A stretch of 64,000 bases of DNA from Rhodocollybia butyracea (taxonomy: Eukaryota > Basidiomycota > Agaricomycetes > Agaricales > Omphalotaceae). Made by a program: the position numbers and the translations under genes. The stretch spans positions 31,639 through 95,638 of the forward strand of contig JADNRY010000237.1 of NCBI GenBank assembly GCA_015501585.1, written 5' to 3'. Below are positions 11,660 to 22,196 of this stretch, in pieces. The stretch's first letter is position 1, and each line of letters opens with the position of its first letter. The notes beneath the pieces are model-generated. The model was not told the DNA's origin. It did not search any database and saw only the letters and a program-made list of their open reading frames with translations.

Positions 11660-11905
11660 TTATTACTAATTAGGGAGACAGCAAAATAATACTGCCTCCT
11701 CCTTCCTCTTGACAGGATTATTATGCTGTCAGGGCGTTAGGGAGACAGCAAAGTAATGCTGCCTCCTCCCCTTGACAGGATTATTCTGCTGTCAAGTGTG
11801 CTGGGGAGACAGCATAAGAATGCTATCAAGGGGGACAAGAATACAGCATTATTTTGCTCTCTCTTGACAGCATTATTATGCCACCAAGCAGGAGTAGGAG
11901 GCAGC
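11660..11905. repeat. Second array of the palindromic units
   Basis: Four to six copies of the GACAGCA/TGCTGTC palindrome lie just before the solo LTR at 11912. Directly after that LTR the array resumes at about 13314. The array was therefore continuous before the LTR inserted. Confidence 0.8.
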
Positions 11906-11911
11906 ATTACT

Positions 11912-13308
11912 TGTTGGAACTAAGAGACACGTTAGTACATAGTACAACTAAGCTCAGCCAGAAGTGATGAAGGCTAAATCATATTACCATACCTAAGAGA
12001 CACGTTAGTACATAGTACAACTAAGCTATAGGTATAGTGTGAGCATAAATGGCATAAAGCATAAGTATAACAGACATACCTCAGCCAGAAGTGATGAAGG
12101 CTGAGGAAAAGAAGGGAACGTCGATACGTACAGTATAAGTAGAAATCCGTGTTATGACTCGATCAATAGTCTCGTCCAAACCTTCACAGTACGTAACTTG
12201 GCAGTAAAAATGATAAGAGAAATTAATGAGATTATAGAGCAAGCCTTTCCGTTTGTTGAAACCGCTAGGCAAAAAATATATACCCAAACAACTAGGCTCA
12301 AGTAAAGTTAGTAACTAGTTTGTAATACAAAACTCACAGAAGTTATTATTTGGAGATAGCTCGACAAATAATAATATGATTACCCTCGGAGATAGCTCAA
12401 CAAGCAGTAATATGAATCAGAACTAGTACTCGGAGATGGCTCAACAAGTAGTAGTGAGTGTGGTGTCTAGTACTCGGAGATAGCTCAACAAGTAATAGGA
12501 AGTTGCAACTCGGAGATAGCTCAACAAGTGGCAATTAAAGAAGTATTCACTAGGAGATAGCGCAACAAGATACAATGAGTTGGTCTGGTGATTCACACAA
12601 GTGATAACAGCAAACAAGTGGGGTTTGGATTTAAGAAAAATAATACGTCTAACGTACATTGGTAAATCTAGACTACTTATATACTGTGCAATGTGTACTA
12701 GTTAGGAAATGCTGCGGAATGACTAGATTTGAGTCATAACTGCGGAAATACTGCGGATGAGTCAGTCTGACTATGTAATGCTGTGCAATGACTAATATTG
12801 AGTCATGTATGCGGAACCGTAGTTGACTCAGATATCTGGCTGTGCAATGACTGATATTGAGTCATTGGTGTAAAGAGGCTATGCAATGATGTCATAGCTG
12901 TGGAGCAGTGATGTGATATCATAACTGCGGAGCAATGGAATGACATCATGATTGTGGAGTAGCAAGATGACATCATAGTTGTGGAGCTAGAATGATGTCA
13001 TGACTGTGCAGACTGCGCAGTGACTGTTAAAGATCATTCTGGTGTTCTGGAAGAATGTGTGCAGCATTAACCCAAATGGTGTTGAATAACTAATGAATGT
13101 AAAATGTTAAGTAGAAGTATTAATGATAGTGTTCATAGTTGGTTACAGAAGAAAAAAGATTGGGTGTATAGGATTTAGATCCGGGTCATAACAATCCGTA
13201 TCAATGAAATAAAAGTTAAAACAAATGATAAGAACTCGGGTCTGATATCTACTCGGTATTGGAGCTGTACATACCGGCGGCCATATACCGCGGACCGAAT
13301 ATCCAACA
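11912..13308. mobile_element. Solo LTR, family II, about 348 bp without its nested insert
   Basis: The ends are TGTTGGAAC...ATATCCAACA with the 5-bp duplication TTACT (11907-11911 and 13309-13313). It contains the family I solo LTR at 12150-13193. A direct repeat of GAGACACGTTAGTACATAG (about 11932 and 11997) is internal. It is inserted in the palindromic array of the DNA element. Confidence 0.9.
12150..13193. mobile_element. Solo LTR, family I, 1044 bp, nested
   Basis: The ends are the same as in 352-1568, with target duplication ATCCG (12145-12149 and 13194-13198). It has about six minisatellite units against about ten in the other copy. The TGAGTCA and TGACATCA sites are conserved. It is the innermost of four nested insertions. 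Confidence 0.93.
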
Positions 13309-13319
13309 TTACTTTGTTG

Positions 13320-13405
13320 CCTTACATATCCTTGAGAGGACCATGATGCTGTCAAGGCTAAGAGGATCCTTTTCTCCCGGGCTCAACTGCATAATAATGC
13401 TGTGT

Positions 13406-13480
<75 letters not shown>

Positions 13481-13880
13481 TTGGGAGACAGCAGAATAAT
13501 GCAGCCTCCCGTCTTGCTTGACAGCATCATCTTGCTGCCTTTCAATTCCCCTGAGAGCACTATTATGCAGTCAAAGGAACCATTCCTTTTCTCCCCAGCT
13601 CAATGGCATAATAATGCTGCCAAGGAGGAGTATAAGGTAGCATTATCTTGCTGCCTTTAAATCTCCTGAGAGCACTATTATGCCATCAAGCTAGGAGGAA
13701 CCATTCCTTCCCTCTTTGAGGAGACAGCAAAATAATGCTGTCAAGGCGTTGAGGTAATTGAACACATCTCCCCAATCTATCTATCCATCTTTCCCTTGGC
13801 AGCATTTTTATGCTGTCAAGGGGACAAGGAGGCAGTAGTATTCCCATTGCCTGTTCCAAACTGGGCAGCATACTGATGCT
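13320..13880. repeat. Array of palindromic units, right arm
   Basis: This is the same palindromic CAGCATAATAATGCTG family as 8560-9340, in mirror order, interrupted by the TG/G tract. It leads into the right inverted end at 13858-14096. Confidence 0.85.
13400..13478 (+). repeat. (TG)n followed by a run of 59 G
   Basis: About 20 bases of TG repeat run directly into an uninterrupted G tract from 13420 to 13478. It lies in the right-hand palindromic array. Such a tract can form G-quadruplex structures and is also a classic place for assembly or polishing error, so its true length is uncertain. Confidence 0.9.
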
Positions 13881-14096
13881 GCGTTGCCTACAAAAATTAT
13901 ATATTTAAAATGGAATCTGCTAGTCGAGACACAGCATGGAATTGCTGGTCCAGCAGCATCAATTTACACGTAAATACTCGTCTAGACTACATGGTGTGGG
14001 AGAATTCGCCCACCGGGTTACCTCTTATCATTTACCGGGTTCTTTTCTTACGGCCCTCGGGTCTACTTGGTCGTTCTATCGTCTGGCATATAGGCC

Positions 14097-14265
14097 ACAG
14101 TAATTTATGTAATTCAACTAGTTATAGTAATCGAAATGAATAGAATAGAAATGATATCTAATCGTGAGATAAGATAAGATAAGAGTCGCGATGCGACAAA
14201 AGTTAAGGCCGCGCCATAAGGCGCGGCCGGAAGGGAATCAGGCAAGATGGGGAGGAGGCGTTACA
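14097..14265 (-). repeat. Outer part of the Ty3-like 5' LTR
   Basis: On the minus strand it begins TGTAACGCCTCCTCCCC at 14265, matching the LTR start TGTAACGCCTCC at 62622. It includes a GATAA microsatellite (about 14169-14188) and a GC-rich hairpin (GGCCGCGCC...GGCGCGGCC, about 14207-14229). It is cut from its inner part by the DNA element. Confidence 0.65.
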
Positions 14266-14269
14266 TCTA

Positions 14270-14520
14270 GCAAGAAGTATAACCAATATGATGGCAATAT
14301 CCAAAGAAATGTTATAGTATAAGTACTATACTACAAGGAGAAATCCGCGCAACATGAAAGTCATAGAAGAAAAAATGTACACATGAGTAGGTATGGAGGC
14401 ACATTGTAATATAAATACTCTCCCTGCTGTTCTTTCAAACGATCAAAGAACAAAGAAGAGGAAGAATTGCGGCCCCGGGGAACCATCATCACAGGACAGT
14501 GACCAGTTGCACCATCGCGC
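14270..14520 (-). pseudogene. Degenerate copy of the HMG gene 3' end and 3' flank
   Basis: This stretch follows 15095-15450 in order, with many differences. Shared words include CAATATCCAAAGAAATG against CAATATCCAAGAAAATG, GAACCATCATCAC, and the GTTCTTTCRAACGATC block. It is a partial tandem copy of the end of the neighbouring gene. The Ty3-like LTR abuts it. Confidence 0.7.
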
Positions 14521-15250
14521 TGTAGTCACCCTAGTATGGCTCCGGCAACTCTTTTGCCGTCGCAGCATCAGATATACTTTACACGGCTATAATAAGACTT
14601 ATCGATTGTGTAGGTAGGGGTTCACTCAATCAAGCGTTCTAGAGAGAAGGATGGGACCCTTGGGACCCGGGTTGCCTTTCATCCACTCTCCCTTCCTTCC
14701 TTCCTTCCTCCGCTTTGTTTTCCTTCCGTTCATGCATTTCGTTATCTCCTTGTTTTTGATACACTATTGCATTTGTAGACAAAATATCGCACTGCCCGAA
14801 AGGGTAGTCGATGAACCCAAATTGAAAAAGAAGCTCGGAAAGAGGCTCTACCACCGACACGATCATCATTGGGGGAGTAACTAACAAGTATATTCGAAGA
14901 ATTCTATGATATAAATTATATACAAAGTAACAGATAAATCGTAAACATATACAGAACATTGAAGCACATCTATGTACATATATAGTAGTGAAAAAAAACA
15001 CAAGGAGACACGAAGGTACAGAAACTTTGGATCAGTAAAAATTGCGAGTGAGTAGAGTAATAGGGACATATAAGAGTCTAAGAAGTAACCGAAATTGATA
15101 TATACATACAAAGTGCCGATACAATATCCAAGAAAATGCTATATCCAAGAAATCCACGCAGAACAAAATTTACAGAAAAAAAAACAATGTACACACACAT
15201 GAGGTAACGTACGAACATGCACATACCCGTAAAATCGCAATCTTGAAAGA

Positions 15251-18200
15251 TCAAGAAGACGAAGACGGATCCCACCCATGGGTTCGCGAGGCTCCAGAAG
15301 AGTCAAAAGGATATAAAGTGGTATTGGAAATGGTATCCCACTCTCCCTGTCGTTCTTTCGAACGATCGAAGAACGAGGAAGAGTAGGAGTTCGGAGGAAC
15401 CATCATCACGGGATGACCTATTGCACCTTCGTGCTGAGGAACCCTGGGTTCTTTCGAGGACTCGGTACCCGCCCATCCACTGAGCGTGCTGTACGAAGAC
15501 GACGGGACCTGGGCAAAGTGAGATGGAGGTACCGATTCGTTCGGATGTGCTTGTGCTTCGACAAGGTGGTTTTGGCCTGAGTCAATGTTTGGATTAGGAA
15601 GATGCGGATCGAGTATGGAGGCGACATAACCGGTGTATCCAGCATTGGCCGGAGACCAGGATAGCTTCGAGGAAGAATTCAAGGACACGGAGTCGGCATT
15701 CTCTGTCGACGAGTACCCGACGAGTTCTGGGCCAGGTGAGGGAGGGCGTTGAGGTACCCTCCACATAAGCGGAACTTCTTCTCCAGTGTCCTAATCGATA
15801 GTAGTCAGTCAGTCATAAGCGACATGACCAGAAAAAAGAAACATACCTGCTGCCACCCCATCCTCTCTGTACTCATCAACCGCTGCGTATCCACCTCCTT
15901 ACGCTCCTTCATGCCACCCGCACTCCTCGCGTTCTCATCACCCTCCTCTCCATAATCCAACTCCATCCGCCTCTGCGTTTCCACCTGCTGCCACGTGAAC
16001 CCATACCCAGGAACGGTTTCACTGATTTCTGGCGTCGTAGTCATCAACGGTGGAAGAGAAGGAGCGGGAGCGGGAGAATCACTCTGCGGAGGTGTCGTCC
16101 AACGTTCGCCCCACGTCAGAGTCTTCCGATGCGTCGGTCTCGAAAAGAACGATACGTTTCTCCCTGAATTGCCCAAATTGCCCAAATTGCTCACATGCGA
16201 GTGAGCGTGATCTGCTGGTGATGTAGGGCTCAGCGGAGGAGGCGAAGCACGGCTCATAGGTCGTTGATATCCTCCATACTTGGTAGGATCGACGTTATTA
16301 TGAGCAGCAGCACTTCCACTCCCACTCGCCGCCGCCGGGGAAAGGAACATCGGTGGGGTTTTCTCGGGCCCAGGATTCGACCGCGTCGTCCAAGCTCTTC
16401 GTCGGGGATGGGGCTGGAGAGACGCAGTCGCTGTTGCAGATGTATCAGAAGGAAAAGGAAGAGGAGCCGATAGAGGCACTGAAGGCGAAGAAGTTGAATT
16501 CGATCGCGAGAGGGGCACTGCGGTATACGCAGTCATGGGAGATCCTGTGGACGACGGCGTAGGCGACGGGGAGGACGCTTCGGTTCCTGGGGATCCGAGA
16601 ACCTGGGCGCGGGGTGTGATCCATGCGGAGGCAGGAGGGACGTGTAGGCGGTGTATTACTGGTTCTCCAGTCCGGGATACCCAGCCTCTTGGGGGTTCAG
16701 ATTCGGATTCGTGTTCGGATGTTGGTTTGGGTATGAGAATGAATGATGATAAGCTAGCTCTGCACCCCCACTAGGCGCAGGGTAAGTATGATGCCGAGTA
16801 AACGTCGAGGATCCCGGTAAGTTTAAAACCTGATGAGGTTGAGGATATATCGTCGCATGATGATCTGGATCCTCCTCATGATAGTTTCCTGTCCACCCAA
16901 ACTCAGCCGCACCACCCGCACCCGCAAACTCAACTCCCTCTTCAAGCCTCGGCCTCGTCGGACGCGGTGCTGCCGGTTCCGACAAGGACCGTTTGAGAAA
17001 CATACGTGTGAGCGGGACGGCAGCACCAGGGTTAGCAGAACCGAAGTTATTGTGAGCTACAGCTACAGAAACCCGTCAGTTTCACTCTCCTGCGGTAAAT
17101 CGTTGTTCGAAAACTCACCAGAAGAATCATCCTGAACATCAAACATGCCCCACTCGCCACCCGCACGTCCACGTTCTCGCTCTGTCTCGTTGCTTGAGCT
17201 CGATCTGGAGCCTATAACGACGTCAAAAAAGAAAAGGAATCAGATTACTTGAAAGCGTTCACGAAGATATATCACCGAATGCTCACTAGGTATTTCGACT
17301 TGTCCACTAGGACTACGCCCAGGCACATCAAGCTTGCCACTTGACAACCCTGCTTCCCCTTCTCCTTTCCTCTCCCGATCCTGTTCCCGTTCATACGAAC
17401 CAACCCAAAACGACTCTGCACCACCCAAATCAGGTATCGAATCCGAATTCGGCATTGGATGCGGATACAGACGTCTCCCGCGCACGAGCTCTTCCTCTCG
17501 TTCTCCTTCAAGAACAGGAGGAGGGGTTATAGTTCCGTCAATCTCACTCGGAGGTTCGTGCCCTCCCAATCCCGACTGCTCTATCGTCGCGCTCTCGTTT
17601 CCATGCGCTTTCCCCTTCCCTTTCCGGCCCTCTCTTTTTCCCTCTCTTTCCCCCTCCCCCTCTCCTTCTCCCCACTCTCCCACCTCTCCCACCTCTTAAA
17701 CGCAACGTCTAACGCGTGCCCTTCATACCCCTGCGCAAGCATATCAGCGATAGCGTCTACCTTGCGCGTGCGTGCCTCTTCGACCGCTGCCGAGGCCCCA
17801 GAGGGTTCAGATGTTTTCGTTTCAGATGCTTTAGCGGTGGCTGCAGCGGAGGTTTCGGAGGTATCGAACGGTCCAGGCGTGGCACCCTCCTTTGAGTTGG
17901 GAGCAGTGGCGGTAGTGACGACGATGCTAGGGCCGGGATTGGGTGGATTGGTAGAATCGACGGGGGCAACTGGATGCTCGGCAGGATGCTCAAACACCAC
18001 AGCTTCATGTAGATGCGGAAACTGTCCTTGTTCCCGCTCTTTCCCTTTTCCTTTTCCTTTTCCGAACGTGGAAGTCACTGTCGCATCAGCGGTACCTGCC
18101 ATTGTTGGTGTCATAATCTCGTTCCTATTCCTACCGCTAGGCTTCCTCGTTCTCGGCTGAGAACTCCCAGTAATCCCAGGGACCCCAGATATCGCATCTC

Positions 18201-19452
18201 GTACAACGATAGACGGAGCAGCCGCAGACTCCTTCTGTGGTGACCCGGGAGCAGAACCGAGACCGGAACCTGGAGCATCATCTGCGTTCGGAAGACGTAA
18301 AGGTGGTAAAAGGCGTATAGGGTACACAGGACTCGAGGGAGCTTGGAAAGCACCGCCAACGTCCGTGTATGAAGCTCCAGGGAGCGTCAACTCGATGGTA
18401 TTCGCTGTGTCTGCAGCGGTACTACCAGAACCGGACGGTTCCCCTCCTCCTGCTCCCGCACCGCCTTCCCCAACCTTCAACCTCCCTCTCCCCCTGCCTC
18501 TTCCTCTCCCACGGCTGCCCTTCGCCTTGCCTCTCGCATTCCCCTTCGCATTCCCTCCACCACCAGGCCCCGCCCCAGCAGGACTGAACCTCCAATCGGG
18601 GTATCTTGCACGATGTTCGTCTTGTGCGAGACGTGCACGGGCTTCCCATTCTGCGCGTTCTGGGGTGGGAGGGCGCGCCATACGCGGCCTGTGCAACAAA
18701 AATCGTTGATAAAAGAAGAGGAAGGTTATAACAAACGTGAAATTATGAGGAAGAAGGATCAACGAAAGAAAGGAAGGAAGAAACAAAGAAACCGGACAAG
18801 GAAGAACGGAGAATACCTAAACGAGAGAGAAGAAACAACGAAAGAAGACCTACCAATGATCTTACTCAACGTACTATGATTCCCCTCGATCTCGGAACTT
18901 ATCTTCCTGCTTTTGATGAACGCGCTCCTAAACAATATAAACGCATTCGGTGGCCGTGGGATGTGGCTGTAGGGTGTTGGCGAGGGATAGGCGGTCTGGT
19001 AAGCGGGGTAGGCGACGCTGAGGATTGTGTTGGTGTTGGCTGGTTGATCGCTGGTGCTACCGGTTCCGGAATCGAAAGACTCTGGATCGCGAGTGGCAAG
19101 GGTTCCCTCGTTTGCGCCAGACCGGTCTTGTCGCCGAGAGGTAGTAGCCGTCGCAAGACTCATGTCTGGGAGGAAGGTATAGTTGAATGTGAGAGGACCG
19201 GAGGAGTATGAGTCCGTAGCCGTAGCCGTATCATCTGGTCCCGTTCCCTGTGTCCGTTTAGGGCGTTCGAGGGCTTCGTCATCGTGCACGGCGACCATAA
19301 TACCCGGAGGCATATCATTATCGTCGACCATCACGCCAGGAGGCATATCGTTCTCTTCATCGTCAAATTCTGCGTCTTCTTCATCGTGGATGTCGATGGG
19401 CGGGAGGAAACCAGTGGCATTAGTAATGTCGTGGTTGTGATTCGTGCTCATT
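15251..19452 (-). CDS. HMG-box (MATA_HMG-type) transcription factor
   Basis: Likely a DNA-binding regulator in the nucleus. Exon 1 (19452-18854) has an acidic N-terminus, then PRPPNAFILFRSAF, the start of a MATA-type HMG box. The box continues after an intron (18853-18689) with WRALPP and then ERAEWEARARLAQ and YPDWRFSP. The rest is low-complexity, rich in G, S, P and R. Further introns: 17286-17212, 17118-17057 and 15846-15791; stop TGA at 15251-15253. The start at 19452 follows a 5'-UTR intron. The reading frame breaks at three places: inside the HMG box near 18665, in a purine-rich tract near 17640, and near 16655. Canonical introns did not clearly repair them. Whether these are indel errors, unseen introns or real lesions is open. 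Fungal relatives often control mating or development; the role here is not known. Confidence 0.7.
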
Positions 19453-19496
19453 TCTTTGTTTGCGTTGAACTTTGCGTACACGAGTCTGTGTGTTCC

Positions 19497-19550
19497 TGTG
19501 AAGTTGAATAAGAATATTTGAATACGGCAAGAAGTGCATAAAGACATACC
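19497..19550 (-). other. 5'-UTR intron of the HMG gene
   Basis: On the minus strand it has GTATGTCTT at 19550 and TTCACAG ending at 19497, 54 bases in all. It lies about 45 bases before the ATG at 19452. It removes an upstream ATG that would otherwise be in frame. Confidence 0.55.
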
Positions 19551-21690
19551 TTCTTTCCAGTACTAACCAGACCGTAATTCTGAACAGCTAAACTCAGCTC
19601 AACTCCCCAAATCTCGGATATCGCCGATTAGCGATATTGTAGTCGAGTGGTGAGATGAAAGACGATAGAGATAAACACGCGTCTGCCTGCAAACACGAGT
19701 CAAGTAAGTGATATAATCAAAACCACGGCAAGAGAAAACGCGAATACACGAAAGACGTACAAAGTTCCGACCGTTGTCAAACAAGCTGCTGCCTCGACTG
19801 CCTGTGCCTAAAACGCGTCAAACAACTTCGACGCAAAGGTTCCTCGAGCCTTATTCACCTTGCAACCAATTGCAAAAGAAAAAAGTTTTTGTTCGGGTCG
19901 GGTTGAGAAAAAGCGTCAGGGTCGAATTCGAGAACAAGACGAGCTCTTGACAGAACTTGAAGATATCAACAAGTGGACGGCCAAATCTTAATCTAGTTGA
20001 AAAGATTCACATCGCGGGTCGCCACACATTGAAATCGGTCTCACCAGAAAATGAATACAACTTTCGCTGGCCTTTCCTTCTTCGCTTGTAGCTTGTAGCT
20101 TGGTTTGAACAGAAAAGATAACAAGCAAAGCAAGGACAAGTCTCCGCACGTACAACAACTTGAACAACGAGGCAGAAAGAGAGTACGAAATCGAAGCCAT
20201 ACAGACACATAAAGAGTTCCCTTTGTACTGCATAAACGGAAATAACCGGTTCTCCTATGCACTCCGGCTCGCGTTCCGGTATGCAATGAGCCGAACAAGA
20301 TGCCTTGCCTGCCGAAATTGCCTTTGTCTATATTCGGCAAGATAATCCCACTCGCGCATATCGGCGTCTATTCTTCTTTTGGAGCGCTCTTTGTCTTACC
20401 TACTATAGCCTCCGACTCGAGTACGTCAGTTCGTCATGTGTGAGAAGTAACACCGAATTCACAGCACAACCTTTTAGGCTTTCCGCCGGCAAACTCCCTG
20501 ACTGTTACCAACGCATATGCCACACCGTTATGAAGAGGTCAAACTCACCACTGTTTGTCCATGCTAGAAATCAGCTCGCACCTCAATTCTTGACCAGCTT
20601 CTAGTAATAAAATTACCCATTGTAACTCTCCCCACAAACTTACCCCAAAACTTTATCTGCCCAAGTGGCTTCGAGTACTCCTCAATCGTCGAACTTTCAA
20701 AGCGCAATTCACGTTTGCCTTCGTCTGTTTGAGTCTGTGAGATACGTTACGCTCTTATTCACGAGTAAAGAAACCAGCAGTGGGGAATTAAACTAAATAA
20801 AGGCAGCTTGGATTAGATTGCTGTCAAGTTTGTGCAGAGTTCGAGACGCTACCTCAAGTTCGAGTACCCTATTAGTATATCGAAATTCGGAGAGTGACAA
20901 ATTAAATAATGTTTTTAGAGCGCTCTATTAGCCTCTGCAGTAGTGATACATACGTAGTCTTAACAAACCTACTTCTCTACCTATATCAGCCTTTGATTGT
21001 AAAAAGCTTCCGGAATGCCATAACCATCGTTTCGTCGGGCGCACGACACGCCCAAGATAAACAATAAACCCATTTTCAAACAGGTGTGTTCAAAGGGGAG
21101 ATGGATGCTTCCGGACAAGTTCCGGATCCAGATGCACCAATCAGGGAAAGGTTGGTTGGTTGGTTGGCTGGTTTAGTACCGGCGCGATCCCATTAGTGGC
21201 ATCCACGCTACACATATTGCGCCCAGGATAAGTGCCCGACTCCCGAGGGCATCCATCTCTATCCATCTCCATCGTTGCTGTGTACACAGGTGACAGGCAC
21301 GAAATGGAGGGTAGCTTAATCCACCAGTGGTAGCACACATATGGGCCAATACTGGTGTAAAGACAATATCTAGCAGGGAAAGTGTACAAGTCGGAGCGGA
21401 ACTTCAAGTACACTATGTAAATCCTCCCTTGGAACCTCTGGGAACCCGCATCTCAGCTCCAGCGTATACGTTCAGTACATCAAAAATGAATATGCCACGA
21501 GAAGCAAAAGATGCTCTCTGAATAGAATTTCACGTAGGAGATCTGTCAAAGGTAGCAGAGTCAGAGTGTTCTTCAGTTTTAGTGATAGTTTGCGTGCCTT
21601 ATCCAAAAAGGTACGATCTGGTACGATGGACCAATGAAATTGAAAAACCTGAGATTGACAAGGATCGACACAGGTCTCTTCAGGTGAATA
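19551..21690. other. HMG gene upstream region, no other gene seen
   Basis: This is non-coding by eye. The first 450 bases (to about 20000) hold the probable promoter and 5' UTR of the HMG gene. This block reappears in degenerate form at 28190-28700, 35935-36060 (inverted) and 56990-57190. A (GGTT)n stretch lies at about 21150-21175. Short open frames here have no coding character. Confidence 0.5.
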
Positions 21691-21699
21691 AGTAGATTG

Positions 21700-22050
21700 T
21701 CACGGCAGTGTATGTACAACCTCATTTTGAAATTCAGCTCAAACTATCATAACGTCGGGTGCGCACTGCGCAACCCCTGCGCAGCCATGATAGTTATCGA
21801 ACAAGTAGCACATGGCCAGCTTGATGTAAAGGACCAAAGCCTGAAGGACTCGAGGGATCTCTCACCTCATCGCATCCAATACTAAGCTCGTTCAGAAATT
21901 CTGCTCAAAATGGAGAGACATCCAAGATTTAAAGATGGCAATCGCCAATTGGTGACGGGGACGGAACTAGGCCGCACCAGGCCAGGCCAGTTAGACCAAG
22001 CTGACATTGCGCATCCCTGGAAACTACTGAAACAGCTTCAGGTACATATA
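21700..22050. repeat. Diverged duplicate of 36340-36740
   Basis: Shared ordered words include CCTGCGCA(A/G)CCATG, ATAGCACATGG, CTCACCTCAT, AAGCTC(G/A)TTCAGA and CGCCAAT(T/C)GGTGAC. Both are non-coding. This copy directly precedes the secreted-protein pseudogene. Confidence 0.6.
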
Positions 22051-22103
22051 TGCGGTGCGGTTCCGTGTGCAAGGATGTCCTTTTGATTAAGAATTGCTAC
22101 GTG

Positions 22104-22112
22104 GATAAAAGC
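22104..22112 (+). promoter_or_regulatory. TATA-like element of the secreted-protein pseudogene
   Basis: GATAAAAGCG lies about 93 bases before the ATG. The block AAAGC(G/A)ACT...CTGCTGGTTCAGTC downstream of it is shared with the two intact paralogues. Confidence 0.45.
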
Positions 22113-22196
22113 GACTTGCGTATGTAAGTATTGCAGTCGCTCTGCTGGTTCAGTCCCCCACTTTGCTGGTCAATTTGCCCCACAAAATATTATTAT

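Larger units (their letters stand above)
8316..14096. mobile_element. Large non-autonomous DNA transposon with long inverted ends, 8-bp TSD
   Basis: An exact 8-bp duplication ACAGTAAT (8308-8315 and 14097-14104) flanks it. The first and last about 240 bases (8316-8556 against 13858-14096) are reverse complements at high identity, for example around ACGACCAAGTAGACCCGAGG. Further in, both arms are built from the same palindromic units centred on CAGCATAATAATGCTG. An 8-bp duplication fits hAT, KDZ or P-type elements. No transposase was recognised, so the superfamily is open. It holds a possible minus-strand gene (9431-10764) and two nested solo LTRs. It sits in the 5' LTR of the old Ty3-like element. 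Confidence 0.85.
1..14265 (-). mobile_element. Degenerate Ty3-like LTR retrotransposon, split by nested insertions
   Basis: Read on the minus strand, the order is: 5' LTR edge at 14265 (TGTAACGCCTCC, the same start as the LTR ending at 62622), leader, gag from 8078, CCHC knuckle near 3860, aspartic-protease-like segment near 2290, then more coding sequence running off the left edge. The 3' LTR and reverse transcriptase, if present, lie outside the window. Removing the four insertions (352-1568, 2444-3463, 4291-5880, 8316-14096) rejoins recognisable reading frames. This is the main evidence that all pieces belong to one element. Stops and frameshifts (for example TGA at 5902-5904) show it is dead. 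The inner LTR end was not resolved and lies somewhere between about 8120 and 8300. Confidence 0.75.

Noticed and set aside
352..13193. The two family I LTRs as the two ends of one 12.8 kb element
   Set aside because: Each has its own different 5-bp target duplication (CTGAT and ATCCG) and the older element's sequence continues on both sides, so they are independent solo LTRs.
13259..13660. Open frames across the poly-G tract coding for poly-Gly or poly-Pro
   Set aside because: Produced only by the G homopolymer inside a non-coding palindromic array.
14639..15111. Minus-strand frames below the HMG gene stop, rich in Tyr/Phe/Val
   Set aside because: AT-rich 3' flank; composition typical of non-coding frames, although a hydrophobic stretch is present.
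17334..18709. Long plus-strand open frames opposite the HMG gene
   Set aside because: Shadows of GC-rich low-complexity coding sequence on the other strand; no start context or motifs.
15251..19452. Calling the HMG gene a mating-type gene or prf1
   Set aside because: HMG-box factors of this type have many roles; no pheromone, receptor or homeodomain gene lies nearby.
20041..20604. Overlapping open frames in both directions upstream of the HMG gene
   Set aside because: No protein-like composition, no splice-consistent extension; region behaves as promoter/UTR and is copied elsewhere in degenerate form.
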